DNA from: Progne subis subis
Taxonomy: Eukaryota; Chordata; Aves; Passeriformes; Hirundinidae
DNA: 64,000 bases
Assembly (NCBI GenBank): GCA_022316685.1
Contig: JAKJHU010000056.1
Coordinates: forward strand, 2,409,872-2,473,871
Direction of reading: 5' to 3'
A program made the position numbers and the translations under genes. Below the pieces are notes generated by a model that saw only the letters and a program-made list of their open reading frames with translations, was not told where the DNA came from and did not search any database. This document shows positions 41,057-54,800 of the stretch, one piece after another; position 1 is the first letter of the stretch; every line of letters begins with the position of its first letter.

Positions 41057-42620
41057 TCATCACTGCTCAGGAAAACAAGCAGCTGTCAGCAAGCCCCAGC
41101 CATGCACTCAGGAACCCATGGAAAGAGGCACTGCAGGCAACAATGAGGCCTGAACTTGTCACACAACGGGGTATTGGTAATTCTGAGCTACAGATGTAAC
41201 TCTAGCCAGGAAATAAAGTCCCATTTCTCTCCAGATCTCCTGGTTACAGTTCAGAGGAGCCCTGGTTCAAGTGTCATCCCTCAAAAGCTCACAGAATCAG
41301 CCCATGCTAAAGGCTTTTCTCAGGGCAAGGACAAGAACCCATGAGTGGAGCCTGTTTTCTTCCATTGAGTTAAGGCTGATTCAAGCAGGAAGGAAAGAGA
41401 GAAGAACCAGTCACAGCTCCTCTGTTCTATACTTGGATAAAAACAAACCTCCAGCAATGTGAAGGCCTGCCAAGCCTTTCTTCATCTCCACCATTCCCAT
41501 CCTATTAGGATCAGCAGGGAGAATGACACAGGACCTGATTACATAGTCTCTAAATTTACCATTTGTCCTGTTTTTAAGGGAACCTTAGCTGTGAATATAT
41601 ATTGAGACACTTGGCTTGAGTAATACAAATAAAGTTTTACAGGCAAAGAATTTATTATGGCATCCAACAGATACTAAAGTTATTCCACCAGGCATCATTC
41701 TGCATTGAAATCAACACCATCGGCACCTCACATCCACTGAGTACATGTGCTCTTCCCCACAGTTTAGATTTAGAAAAACAATACAGAAGGGGAAAAATTA
41801 AGACATATTTGGATAGGGACATAGGAGGTTCAATAACTCCTTTCCAAAAACATTGTCAGCAAATGCTTTTCATTTTGGTTTCATCACTTCTACGACTGCA
41901 GGTGCCCCTCAGGCTGAGCAACGCAAGAAGCAGGAAACAATTCAGATATAACCTCTGCTGGTTTTATTACTTTTGCCAAAGGGAAAAGTGTCTTACCTGA
42001 CTTAAATCCATGCAATTGAGTCTAAAATAATGCCAGAATGCCCAGCATTCCAAACCATTTGGATTAGTGCAAGGCAACCCTGATCCTGGAATTTATCACC
42101 CTGCTGTGGATGGACCCCAGGGCTTCATAAAAGATGACTAAGAAATTCAATCCATATCACCTCTAGAAATACACAGTACATGAAATTTCTAAAGGATTTT
42201 TCTTTCTCTGAAATTTTGTGCAGAATCTTCAAATCAAAACTTTTGAAAATCACTGATTTTCACAATTTAAATGAAAGTGGCTGTTTGCTCACTAGAACCC
42301 AATGGAAGCCTGAGCTTATACACTTAAAACACTGTCCTCTAGTAAGACAGAAAATCAGGATTGGATAATTTCATTTGAGAGGAAGCATTGAGTAACACAT
42401 GAGCTTCAGTGCTAGAGAACAAATGAAAAATTCATCATGGTTATCTATTAAAAAGTCCTCTGGAAATTATAAGGTCACAGAGCTCTAGTCCCACTGCCCA
42501 TCCTGCCAGCCAATGCTACCACTTTATTTCAACACATTCCCCATCTGCATCTTCACCTCATTTCTAGTGGGCGTTTCTTGTCTTAAGTTAAAATTGTACA
42601 ATCTTTTGGACAACATTTTA

Positions 42621-42642
42621 TTTTTTTTTTTTTTTTTTTTTT
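42621..42642. repeat. Poly(T) run, 22 bases
   Basis: A T homopolymer, hence an A run on the XYLB strand. Confidence 0.93.
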
Positions 42643-44395
42643 GCATTTCTGGAGAGCCTCATACAATGCAGCTCTACTCTATACTGATTGCTAAGAAGTG
42701 CTGTAATACTACAAATAACATTTTAACAATTTAACAAATAATTTTTTTATTACTATTATAAAATAAAAATTATTCTAAGTTCATATATTTAGTAAGTCTT
42801 TGGCACTGTGGTGTCTCTCACAAATAATTTTAAAAGAAACTGTTAGAGGTTCTACTGCTTAAGATAATTCACTGTGTTCCATGTGGTCGTTAATTAAGCA
42901 CCACATATGTTATAAAAAGCTTCCTGGAACTGTGGAGAAAGCTGCCCTACTAAATTCTTTTTTAACAGATTTTCCTAAGTCGTCTCCTCTGTGGTGTAAA
43001 ATATAGGAGTTCCTGAATGCTGATTAATTAAATGATAGTCTTTTGTAGCCCTGGAACAAATTATCCAAAATTGACCATGATAAGGGTGGAAGCTGTTATT
43101 CTTTATGCAACTGATATGGTTTCTGAGGTTTTGATTAAATTAAAAAGAAAGATCCAATTAACCAGTGATTGAATTAAGTGAATGACACTGTATTGATCAT
43201 ATTATTTTAAGGCACTTCTAATGAGTTTTAAAACCAGCTGAGTTGTTATACGTGAAAAGCAAGCACCCCAGCCACCACTCCCAATCCCATGATTTTTCAG
43301 CTGTGTATGTTGCCAAATTATGTATTTTAAGAACATTTGTTTCTCTGCCTTCATTCCACAGCAAGGAGATCCTCCTGGCACCCAAACTGGAAATACAGCT
43401 CTAAAAACAAACTCATCTGTGAATCCAATCTTTCCTGATGTCCCCTTAGCAGAATTACTCCTGTAAGGACCAATGTTTCAAGCGATTAACCAATCAGTTA
43501 ATTTTCCAATGTCACGTTCTTAGGCAAAGTATCCAAAGCAGGTGAAGAGAAGTGACATCTGCAGGCAAAACATGCCAAATCTGCTGCTCCCCAATCAGCT
43601 GTACAACCAGCAGCTACACGAGGTTTAGATGACTTAGGAGAAAAGAGCTTTTTGCTTTTTTTGCTCTTCGACCTCCATTTAATCCGGCTCAGGTTTTGTG
43701 GAGCAGAGAATTGACTGCAGTTGTCAAAGAGAATGGTGTGCAGCTGAGGCTGGCCTCAACTTTCTGGAGCTGATGGGAAGGGAATGGAATCCCCAGAAAA
43801 CATTTCACCCTGTGTTCACTATCACTGGTGATAAGACCTGGCCCAAGATTAGGACTTCTGGTGTACATGTCTACCTCCAGGACAGTGTTGGAGCCTGTGG
43901 TTAAAGCAGAGCTCGTCAAGGCAGCCCTTGGAGCCCAGAAAGCTCCTCGGATCACCCAGAGGGAGACATTTCCATTTGTTAAGTTAAAACACCATCCGTT
44001 TTCCTCTGCGCTGCGACAGACGGGATCTCCCCCGACTATTCCAGGGCTGACAGATCATAAACAGACATCTCATCACAGATGACTGGCTTTGGGCAGGATG
44101 AATCCCCATCCAGATGTCTCGCTCTGCGCTGTCGAAGGCCAGGTGAGAGGCCTCTCACCATTTGTGAGCGAGGCTTTGCCAAGACTCAGCGGGCAGAAAC
44201 AGAGAGCACACGGTTCCCTGCTCTCCACAAGATGGATGAGGGATCTCACCCATGCTGGACGTGCAGCAGCAGCAAAAGAGGAGGTTGGGAAGAGAGAGGA
44301 ACAACCCTAAAAAAGTGAAGCCTCCTCCCAGCAAATGATATGATGCTAATAAGTAACACAAAGGCAGAGGGTCGAGGATTGTATGAGGGAGTGTG

Positions 44396-44415
44396 ATTGT
44401 TTGTTTGTTTGTTGG
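44396..44415. repeat. TTTG repeat
   Basis: Four TTTG-type units followed by GGGTTTTTT. Confidence 0.85.
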
Positions 44416-44493
44416 GTTTTTTCAATGTTTAACACCAGCATAATTCCCCTTCAGTTGAAAGAAACCACTGGTTCAACTTGGACCTGAACAATT

Positions 44494-44516
44494 AAAAAAA
44501 AAAAAAACAAAAAAAA
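44494..44516. repeat. A-rich run
   Basis: Fourteen As, a C and eight As. Confidence 0.88.
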
Positions 44517-44847
44517 CACCACCTCAGGTGTTATATAAGAAGTTTGTTTGTGATTTCTTTGCTGATTGGTTTGATTTCAAGTGATGAGACCTGGAAATCA
44601 CCAGTGCTTCAGACATACATTCATAAAACCAGTCAAGTGTGAAAAAAAACTCCACGTTCAATGTAAATTTAGCACTGGGCTAAAGGTTTTCACTCTAAGC
44701 CTAAAGAAAAACCCCAAAGACCTGCAGCAGATGCACAATTCCATATCCTCACCTTCCTCTGCAGCTGCAGTGATTTGGATTCAATACAGCAAAATAAAAA
44801 TGGAGATGTAACTGCAAGTTCAGTTCAAGATTTAATTTTCTACTTAC

Positions 44848-44906
44848 CTGTAAGATCTTTTTATTGTGGGATGCGCCACCAGTAGCCAAAATCCTTGTTC
44901 TAGGCA
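44848..44906 (-). CDS. XYLB: XYLB coding exon (fourth from last), ATP-site motif
   Basis: The exon is 59 bases. It starts with the last two bases (TG) of a split codon and then encodes 19 residues reading PRTRILATGGASHNKKILQ. This matches the human xylulokinase stretch around KILATGGASHN almost residue for residue. The GGAS-x-N motif is the conserved nucleotide-binding signature of the FGGY C-terminal domain. The acceptor on the minus strand is TTGCAG and the donor is GTAAGT, both near consensus. The exon ends in phase 0, which the next exon requires. Its 5' phase implies that the previous exon ends with one base, probably A, giving Met as in human. That previous exon is not in the window. 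Confidence 0.96.
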
Positions 44907-47900
44907 CTGCAATGCAATAAAAAGTACAAATCAGACTGACAGTGCATATGGTGAGGATTTGTGCTACTGAACCAAGTACAGTGAGAACAAGGAGGTGGGA
45001 GTCAGGGTTCTCTCTCTGTACCTCTAATTTACCTTCTGTAAAAAAGGAGATAACGCTAATTACCCACTTTTCCAAGGCACATTAGAAGACTTCCTTAGAA
45101 GAGGCCACATAAATATTGCAGATCTATTATTATTGTAGTGCTATCAACGTCAGGGAGATTTGCAAAGGAGATACAGAGTAAGAAAGGCAGTGTTATTATA
45201 TTACAGCTCTGGTTTGAGGTCACATTGGTTTGGCTCTTAGTTGTATATATACAAACTGACAGATAACCTTTAAAATCAGCAGTATTTTCCAAACCTATCT
45301 CCTCATGACGTTTGCAGTCAGAGTTCACTGAAACCTAGGCAATCCCTATGTGCTTGAATGACAAGGAAGTGTGTCAAAAGGCAATTAGAGATGGTCTAAA
45401 TCAGTTCACTAAAATTAAAAAACAAAAAAATCATCTGAATCTTCATCCAGTGCAAACCCACAGCTTTGGGGCATTAAAAAAATATATCCTGTGCTCTTTA
45501 GGCTTAAAGAAGTCCATCCTTTCTTCCACATTCCTAAATGTCTGCCTCACCATTTAGTTTGTGTGCATGCTTCTCTGGAGCATAGGATGCAACAAGCCAC
45601 ACATCTATCCACAATCACAATTCAGCAAGGCATTACAAACAGAAATAGTCCAAATGGTCTCACTGAAGTTCTTCAAAAGCTTAAAACAAAGTAAATGTAT
45701 AAACTCTTTGATATCACACACTAAAAAAAAAAAAAATCTAAACACTTAATTACCCTGATTTATGACAATAATAAGTGATACCATCATGCATACCCTCCCA
45801 AAAGGGAAATTTCATTGTGGTTATTGTTTTGTTATCTTAACTTCCTTTTTAATAAAAGCTAAAGAGAATTTATTTCTCACAAGGCGAAGTTGGGCAACTT
45901 ACACTGATGCCCTAAATAACTTATTGTCATTTATCCTTTCAAGTATCTTAATGACAAAAGCCCTGAAGACAGAAGTAGAAATAATCAGAAGATGCAGCTC
46001 ACCACACCATTTCCAGACCCCTATCCAGGTGCTCAGGTGGAGCCCAAGACCCAGACAAAGCATTGCATGGGGGACCCTATTTTACTGATAAATTTAATTT
46101 TATTTTCCTATTTGGAGGATATTCAGTGATGCACAAATTGGGTTTTAAAAGCCATTAGGATCTCTGTCAATGTCAGTAAACAAATAAAACAAGCAGCAGA
46201 GGGACTCCTCAGGGAAAACAAGTTTCAATTATACCAACACAGAGTGACAGATTCCTGCCAAGATTATCACAACAACATAATAGCACAGAAACCAGTGAAA
46301 AATAATGAGTAAGCCTCTGTTCCTAGAAACCAAACCAAACTCTAAATTATTTGCCTGGTAGTCACAATGATGTCCTGCTAAACCTTGTTGTGAATATAAA
46401 TTCTCACAGAGCTACCACATCCAACATGAAAACACCACATTTCAGAGACAGAAAGCAAGACAGGATGAGAAACAAACACACTGGCTCCACTTCCCAGCAG
46501 TTCAAACCAAAGGATAAGTCAGGCTTGCTCTCCAGTGCCTCTGGAAAGGGGCTGAATCCACTGCTGGGCTCCCACCATCAGGAAAGAACAGTGGGGAACC
46601 TAAAAGTGCCAAAGCCAAACAGCAACCACCCCTGAGAGAACATCTTAGCTCAGCTGCTTCCTGCACTGCCATCAGCATGCCAGCTCTCTGTCTCAGGGCT
46701 TCTGCTCCACAACTTCCCAAATGTTTGCATTTGGAATCCAGGAATGGATGGGAGACTTGCTCCTTTGCTAGGTCAGAACCTTCGGGTTTTGGCATTATAA
46801 ATTATAAATTTGACATTATAAATTCAGGCTATCACTGTAATTCAAGCCACTTCTATATCAATAAGTTATCAGAAATATAGGGGTGAATTTACAGTGCATT
46901 TGCTATTTAATACAGACCACACACAAGTAAGCGTTTGCCCCACTATCAGTTGCGTTAGGTGTCTTCCAAGAGGCCAAACCAGATCTCCAGCCTAAAATTG
47001 TTTAGCATGCTGCTATCTGCACACCCACCTTAATCCAGACTAATTATTTTGTAGCAAAATATTAAGAATTGTTTCAGAATATACCTAACTACTTGATAAA
47101 AGAAACAAACTTAATTTACACTGTGAAGTTGCTAACATTGGATGGACAGCTCACTTTCTAAATTGGATCCACTCATGAGTACAAACACACACAGATACAC
47201 AGTAAAAGCACCCAAAAAACTACATGAAGGGCAAAACCATTCATTCACCTCCTCTCTAAGTAAGTAAGATGGCTCACTTCACTGGAACACATCCCAGCAG
47301 GTTCCAGCCACATGAGCTTTAGCCATCGCTGTGGTATGACAGACTGAGCTGTACAGGTGGGACTGATCCATCCAGGACACACAGGAGCAAAATCTCAGGT
47401 GAACGTGGTGCTCTGCAAGTGGCCAGAGCAGAGATAACATCATCCCTCCTTGAGTTTCAGTCACTTCTTTACAGACAAGGATTAGGTCCCTAAAGAACTA
47501 CTTGAATTTGCTGAATTTTAGGTTTACTTCTTATTTCAGTCTCTCTCCAGAGAATGAGGAAAATACATTGATCACTGATTTCAGGGATTGTCCTTTTAAT
47601 GCCAATATTGTGTGCTTTACTGAACAGTGGACATTTGCTCCGAGATGTGTAATTGGATACATCTTATAAATAAATAAAGCAAGCCCATCATTTATGTATA
47701 AAAGGCATTAACAGAGACATTGCTCATCCATCACCAGCAGTGTTCTCAGCCAGCTGTGTTTGAATCTGTCAGGAGCTACCATCCATCCCCTACAGCACTG
47801 CACAAAGAGAACCTCCCAGTGTTACTAAAATAACCCCCAACAACAACAACTGTAGCAAACATAATTCAAGAATTCAATTCTTTGACAGTTGAGAGAATCA

Positions 47901-48497
47901 GATTTAAACATCCTTTAATTAAAAGCTCCCTGCATAGTACCTAACCAACCAGTTTATTTCCTTCTTATTGAAAATCTAATTATTTTTTAGAGAGCTGATG
48001 CTGAATTTTAACCCTATCTAGAAGGTGTTTGCAGCTGCACACGGCACAGCGTTGTTCTGCCACAGGCACATCTTCTGGAGATCTATTCTCTTCTGTGGAA
48101 TGTGGTGATTGACCCAACGAAACAGAGTTAAAATAATGGTTCCCACTGGACAGGAGGAGGGAGAAAGATGCAGGTAAAGAAGTTTGATTATATGGGAAGC
48201 CTGAGCAAAAGGCACTTTCCCACATAAGGCTGAGAAGGCAGCACACTCTGTGCACATTACTATGCACACAAAAATACTCATTGTGCCTTCCACAGACATC
48301 CAGCAAGAACTGAGTGGTCTTAAAGTTTATCTCCCATCTCTCGCTTTCAGCCAAAATTTCAGCTTTCGTTGAAAGGTACATAGTGAAAAGAAAAAAATCT
48401 GTCACTGAGAATAGAGGGAAATTATGATTATATATGGTCAGCATTGTCAGTGGTCCCAAAAAACTGCAGTCCTGCATCGCTGTAAATTCACAACCAC

Positions 48498-48812
48498 AGA
48501 GGAGAGGCAGGAGCTGATCTCTGTTCTGTGGTGACAGTGACAGAACCTGAGGAAATGGCCTGAAGTTGTGACAGGGGATGTTTAGGATGAATGTTAGAAA
48601 AAAGTTTTTCACCCAGAGGGTTGTTGGGCACTGAGCAGGCTCCCCAGGAAAAGTGGTCACAGCACCAAACCTGACAGAGTTCAAGAAGTGTGTGGACAAT
48701 GTTCTCAAGGCACAGGGTGTGACTCTTGGAGATGTCCTGTACAGGACCAGGAGCTGGACTCAATGATTCTTGGCATCCCCTTCCAACTGAGGCCATCCTA
48801 TGATTCTATGAT
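48498..48812 (+). mobile_element. CR1 LINE 3' fragment in XYLB intron (antisense to gene)
   Basis: About 315 bases of CR1 3' sequence: TTCACCCAGAGGGTTGTTGG, GAGCAGGCTCCCCAGG, ACAGAGTTCAAGAAGTGTGT, CAGGACCAGGAGCTGGACTC and TTCCAACTGAGGCCATCC, ending in CTATGATTCTATGATG, the octamer signature. It lies opposite to XYLB transcription. Its antisense strand supplies the first part of the long ORF at 47980-48708. Confidence 0.94.
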
Positions 48813-49788
48813 GACAGATGTAGGTATTAAGAAAAATAATTATATCAGCAAACTCACACCAGTCAGAAGGATATCGCTAATAATTATCACCAGAAGTCTT
48901 CTGCCACGTCATTCAGTGCAAGGAGCCTGGAGGTAGAAATTCAGCCTCCTGTTCCACCAGGAGTGGGTCAGATCAGACTGGTAACAGATCCAGATGCTGA
49001 AATTGGTGGGATGACTCCTGACCTCAGTGATTTTGGGTCTTGCTGTATTTCAAATGGACAGAAACAGAGTGTTTGTGTCACTGTGTCACTAGAGAATTTT
49101 GCTGGTTCATGCACCTCAAAGCCCAGAATCAGAATTTGACCTTCCATTTTGAAGCTGAAAATCCCTCAACATTTTCATCTAAATTTTCAGTGCTGCCCAC
49201 AGTCCTGGTTTGTACCCCAAACTACAGGCACTCCCTGACTTTCAAAACTCTTAAAAGACAGTTCCAAGCATTTACCCAAACAGCTTCATAACATCTTTCT
49301 CATCAAAACTGAATCCATAAATAAAACAGAACAATAGAACATGTATTCAAAAAGCAGCTGATTATGCACATGAACCCATGCCAGTTATAAGCATGATTGC
49401 AAATAACTGCAATTTACAATTTGCAAGCAACAAAAAAAGCCCCTCATTTATTTCTCTGATTAACTTCAAACACTATAATTTTTTTTAAAAAAGTATTTGC
49501 TAGCTTTCCATTCAAGAAAAAACAAAACAAAAATATATGGTTATTTTGTCCCATTTATCAAACAAATATTCCAAAATCATCCTCCTTGCTTATTAACTCT
49601 TCCAAAGTCCATGCTAATTTTCATTATTCATATAAAGACACTAAAATTTAACTCCCACTATGGTAAAAGATTTCTCTTATCTGAGCCCTTTTAAATATGG
49701 TATTTTATGTCCCTGAGACTTCTAGGACTGGGTCCTAAACAATGTCTACATGAAGGAGGCAAAAGTAATGGAAACTGGAATATACCCT

Positions 49789-49833
49789 TTTTCTCCTTTT
49801 CCTTTTATTTATTTATTTTTATTTTTTTTTTAA
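49789..49833. repeat. T-rich low-complexity tract
   Basis: TTTTCTCC followed by TTTA repeats and a T run. Confidence 0.85.
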
Positions 49834-50994
49834 TAATTGAGACAAATACAGCTGCCCAAGTAAAAGCCATTCAAAACCTATTTTTTTAGAAGAGTTTCTG
49901 ACTTTCACTTTGAAGCATCAGCTAATTTATTGCTGGCAAAAGCAAGCCAGGTGTGCCATAGAGGATGGTTGCTTTCTAACTGGCAAGGGAAGAAGTTTTC
50001 ATATATTTTGTAACGTACTTTACTTTTCACTCAGGGTTGCTCAAATGTTTGTCAGGAATTTTCCAGACACAAAGTTTAGTCCTATTTTTTTAAATGCAGT
50101 GCCTGAGGAAGGAAAACAGCTTTTACAGATAGAATTGATCATCAGCCTCTAAGGCCGCTGTAGTAGAGCTACCATTAAATCAGCTGTAATTCAACTAAAG
50201 GGGAAAAAAAAGCCTGTATTTTCTCAGCAGATGTGATAAATATGCCTAATATTCTCAACATTTATGCTACTTACATAGATAAAGTCTCTACAGTGATGTG
50301 GGGGAGACCAGGCATGATTCTTCTTGCTCACACTGCTGCAAGGCAAGAATGGCACCACTAAAATGAGCAGAGGAGCAACAACTGAGTTGAAACAGAGTAG
50401 GAGCAATTTAGGAACCAAGGCTCATGTACCACTGATAGTCACAGGCCACCTTATGCTCTCAAGAAATTGCTCCTCATGAAGATGTCAAATTTGGCTTTCC
50501 TAAGACCTTATTTCAAACAAGACAAAACTTAGGATTTCAGAACCTGAAGCTTGAAGACATCAAATCACCTTATTGAAAATCCTCCTGGTCTAACTCAGCT
50601 CAGAGAATAACTTTAAATTTTATGTTGACTCAAAGCCTTCTCCTTCTTCATGGACTTCAGGAAGAAATAAAGAAAAACATGCACATAAATTATCTCTTAA
50701 CAGCAGCTTATATTACTGCAGATCACCCCCCAAAAAAGCCACATAGCCCAGGAGGTACTACAGAGGAAACAAAATCTACTCAAGATACAATTCAACTTCA
50801 TTGACTGCAGCAGAATTATACTGCAGGGAATATTTTGGTACATGAGTGGTAAAGACTTCTTTGAGAACAAGCAGATCAATAGCCATAACATTGTTATAAC
50901 ATATACATCGACACGCTCGCAACAAGACCTCTGAAATATCTGCAATTCTTGTAGAAATACTGCAGAGCTGCAATTGCTTATCAATTCACAGTGA

Positions 50995-51025
50995 TTTTTT
51001 TTAATTTTTTTTTTTTTTTTTTTAG
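50995..51025. repeat. Poly(T) tract with AA interruption
   Basis: Eight Ts, AA and 21 Ts. Confidence 0.92.
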
Positions 51026-51240
51026 ACACAGGTCTCTATTTGATAGAATATTATGATGAAGCCTGGGACAAATTCCAAAGGTATTAAAAACAAAAAATCC
51101 ACAACTCAGCACTAGAGCTTACAGCAAGGGGGGGTAGGGGAAAGCAGCAGATTCAGACAAATAATTTTTGTAGATAAAGGTTGAATATTTTGGAAAAATA
51201 TTTCTCTGAAGCTTTTAAGGAAAGAGATAGAAGAAATGGC

Positions 51241-51318
51241 AGAGGGGTTGGAACTAGAAGGTCTTTAAACCAAATCACTTTGATCACTTCCAACCCAAAC
51301 CCTTCAGTGATTCTATGA
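51241..51318 (+). mobile_element. Short CR1 3'-end fragment in XYLB intron
   Basis: The segment reads AGAGGGGTTGGAACTAGAAG, then CACTTCCAACCCAAACCCTT and CAGTGATTCTATGAAC. This is a CR1 3' terminus with a short internal insertion or local rearrangement between the AGATGATCTTTAAGG-like and TTCCAACCC parts. It is antisense to XYLB. Confidence 0.83.
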
Positions 51319-54300
51319 ACACCTAAAATCTGTTTGGTCAACACTGAAAATGTATTGGGGGAAGTCCTCTCCTGAAGACATTATTACTAGAAGCAGTTTA
51401 ATAGACTTTGCTATCTCTTGCTCATCTAATTTCTAGTTTCTGAATCAATTCATTAAAGAAAAAAATAAGTAACATATTTCATGAAGTAGTACGATAAAAA
51501 GGATTCATGCGCCAGTGTAACTGCTTACATCAAGCTTAATTTTTTTTTATTTTTTGGCAGTTTTCATCTTTCGTTAGTCAGAGTTTGGATATTATAATAA
51601 CTGTGTGTTGGGAGAAAATAGTAATAACCACAAAACTATTCGGCAGTTGTTCAAATATCTATAAAGTAACCAAGGCTCCAATTAAAGGTTAAACCTAACA
51701 TAGAACAACTTGTGCTTCAATTTACCCTCCGTTGTCACAATTATTCGTGAGACTCTTGGCGACACCTCTACCTTCACCTTCCACTCCAGAATTCCTATCG
51801 TTCAGCAAATAAACAAGAGATTTGGAACCAATGTAACAAATCAAAAATTTTCTGAAGCAGGTGCTTCCAGTCTGAAAAGAAAACATAGAGGAGATGTCAC
51901 CCAGGAATTTTAAATCTGGCCATCACATCCAGTTTTTTATAACATAGCTGCACACAGCTCCAAAATAGTAAAAGATCAGAGTGGACCATTACCTAAACAA
52001 GATCATACAACTTCCACACAGTGAGACCGGAGTCCAGATCTGTAATCACTGAACTACAGTGACCTTAGAAAGACACGGAAACTTAGCTAAAGTGACTGAA
52101 AATTTACTGTGTCTACTGAATGTTTTCACGTTTAATGCCTTTAAATAGTTGCACTCTTCCCATAATTTATATTTTTACTCTTTAAACTTCTAGTTACTTG
52201 ATCTTTGTGGCTTTAGCCTTCCAGTTAAAGCCTTATTATTAAAATTAGGTTTCCCCTTCACATGTTGGCACTTTACAGACCGCAATTAAATTACATCTTG
52301 TATTTCTTTTTTGTAAGCTAAGGATATTATGTTCTGCCACTCATTAAAAGATGTAATTTCAAGACCACAAACCACTGATGCTTAGTGCTGCTGGTTTAGT
52401 ACGATTACCTCGCAGAAATGTCTTCACCTCTGAAACCACTATCAAAAAACAAAGAGCAGAGTTGGTAAGAGCACTAAAAATGTCTATCCCACAAGTGTCT
52501 GACTGCATGTTGTCAGTTTGCCTACCCAGATATTTACCACTTCATAAAAACTCCTGATAAATCACGAGGACCTTGCCCTGGAAAACTGCCTGGGAGAACT
52601 TTTTTGGAGAGAATGTGCTGGCTCTGAATGTCTGTAGCTCCAACAGGCACATGCCCTGCAGTGCCATGTGAGAGGAGCTCAGGTGTCCTGTGGTCCCCAG
52701 GGCTTTGGAGAGCTCTGCACTGAGCTACATTCCAGTGCCTCTGGCAACCCTGACAATTGCAGCTGCTCAGTTCCCAGGCTAAGGTGAGACGCTCACCTGG
52801 AGACAGGTACATGCCAGATATGGTCAAAAATTAGTTTTAATAAAAATGTCACTGCTACCTTAGGCATTCTCCGCTGACTAAAACCAATTTTTTTCAATGT
52901 GCTCTGCAGGCAGCGCTGCAGCATAGTTCAGTATCTCCTCAAAGTATTCCAACCCATGAGAAACTTGTGTTTGAGACTCAGCAAAATACATACCCTGCAA
53001 TGCCCATTCACAGTTCTGATGTGTATAAGTACTCCATGTGGCTTTACAGATCACACATCAGTTAGTAATGCTTGTTACTGAGTTATTTAGGAAGACAAAA
53101 CCCACCATTTTTGACAAAGATTTGTCCTCACACGCCAATATTCAGCAAATCTTCTAAGGGAAATAGAAAATCACATTGGCTAATCAACATAAGACACCAT
53201 CCATCGAAGGTTAAAATGAGAAAAGCAAGCAAGGAGATAAATGAGCCACCCAAGGTCACACAAAATCAGAAGAACAACCAAGAATAGAACAAAGACCTCT
53301 TCATTACTTAGATCACAAATGCATTCGATTCTGCCTTAGTTAACCTGCAGAGTATGAGCATCAGTAGCAAGACATGTCCACAGGAGAAAATATAATAATA
53401 ATGAGCTGCAAGTTCAGCATTACCTAAAGCCACAGGATATAATTAAAAGGCACAGGGTGCAATGGCCTGACCTTGAATGTCACGTAAGTGATGAGAAAAA
53501 AGAACGTGCTATCAAGTATTTTGAATTCTAGAGAAACCCAGAGCACAAAAAACCTGGGGGAAAATCAGTTTTGGATCTAGATTTGCAAAGAAGATCTCTA
53601 CCAGCTCTCAGGTCTGCTCTGCTTCCCTCCACACCAACCTTTGTGTCTTATCAACAACAGCAACAAAAGCCCCTGGAAATGCAACAGAGTCAAGCCCACG
53701 CAATATTTTATTTTTGCTAAGGATAAGCCTGATAAAAACCAGAAAAGAACTCCCAAAACAAGGCAATTTGAGTGTTTTCTTTAAACATTTTTTTCAAAAG
53801 AATTATTACAACTGTTTTGGCGCCTGCAAATATTGCCTGTAGCTTTTCATCTCCTAGTCCAGCAAGATGGGTTTGTGTTCATTCAGTGCCTGGTGAAGAA
53901 TTTTTCTTCTTGATTTTTCTCTTTCATACCTCCTACTCCTCTCAATAGAAATAACCTACAGGTGGAGAAGTACTTCACAAGAAAAAAAAATTAATTGATA
54001 GGAGGGTGTAACAAACACTAGCTGAGGTAGCAGAAAATCTGTTTATTTTGTTTGTTCAGCTAAGTTCCATGTATCAAGAAGAGAAGAAACTAAATTGAGG
54101 CAGAAACATTTTTCTCCCTAAAAACTCTACCAGATCTACTCACAGGAAAAAAATCACGCTGACCTGCTCTATGTGACTGTGCTGAGTTACTTCACTCCTC
54201 TGAACTCATTCTTTCTGTACCTAAAGAACACAGCACTGGGGACCACTTGTACCAGTTGGGTCTCTGAGCAGCACTAAAGCCTTCTGTTATTAATAAACCT

Positions 54301-54786
54301 CCTCCTTTCCAAGTGGATTATTTATAAATGAATTGTGTGACCTCTGGCAGGCTAGAGCTAAACAGAGAATACGGTTTGTTCCCCTTTAACTGAAAAACAA
54401 AGGCTGTGGAAAGATGAATAAGGAGAAGCAATTAATATTTCCTAAGTAATTGTCACAGTGAATGGGAGAACTGCTACGTTTCTGAGGGTTTCTGCACAGA
54501 AAGGTTCCAGGTAACTATTCATTCACGGGGCTGGGTTCATGTAAATCAGATGTTGTTGCCAGGCAACTATAGGTGCTAAGGAATGAAATACAGTCTGCAG
54601 AAACCTAATAGCCTGGAGAGAAAAAGGACTACAATCAGAGATTTATGGCATATATAAAAGGAAAAGAGTCATTCTCCCACACACAAAGAACACAGATACT
54701 TTATTATAAATATCCTTAGCATGTTTTTCTATGGCATAATTAAGCAATAAAATTACCACTACACCCCAAATCATACAGGTAAATTA

Positions 54787-54800
54787 TTTTTTTTTTTTTT
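54787..54800. repeat. Poly(T) run
   Basis: A T homopolymer of at least 14 bases. Confidence 0.85.

Noticed and set aside
44749..45075. 108-codon minus-strand frame as a single coding unit
   Set aside because: Only 44848-44906 is exon; the rest is intron that happens to be open, as the splice sites and homology show.
45905..45967. Possible minus-strand exon ending at a GTAAGT-like donor near 45900
   Set aside because: The translation does not resemble XYLB at the expected position and the frame meets a stop at the donor.
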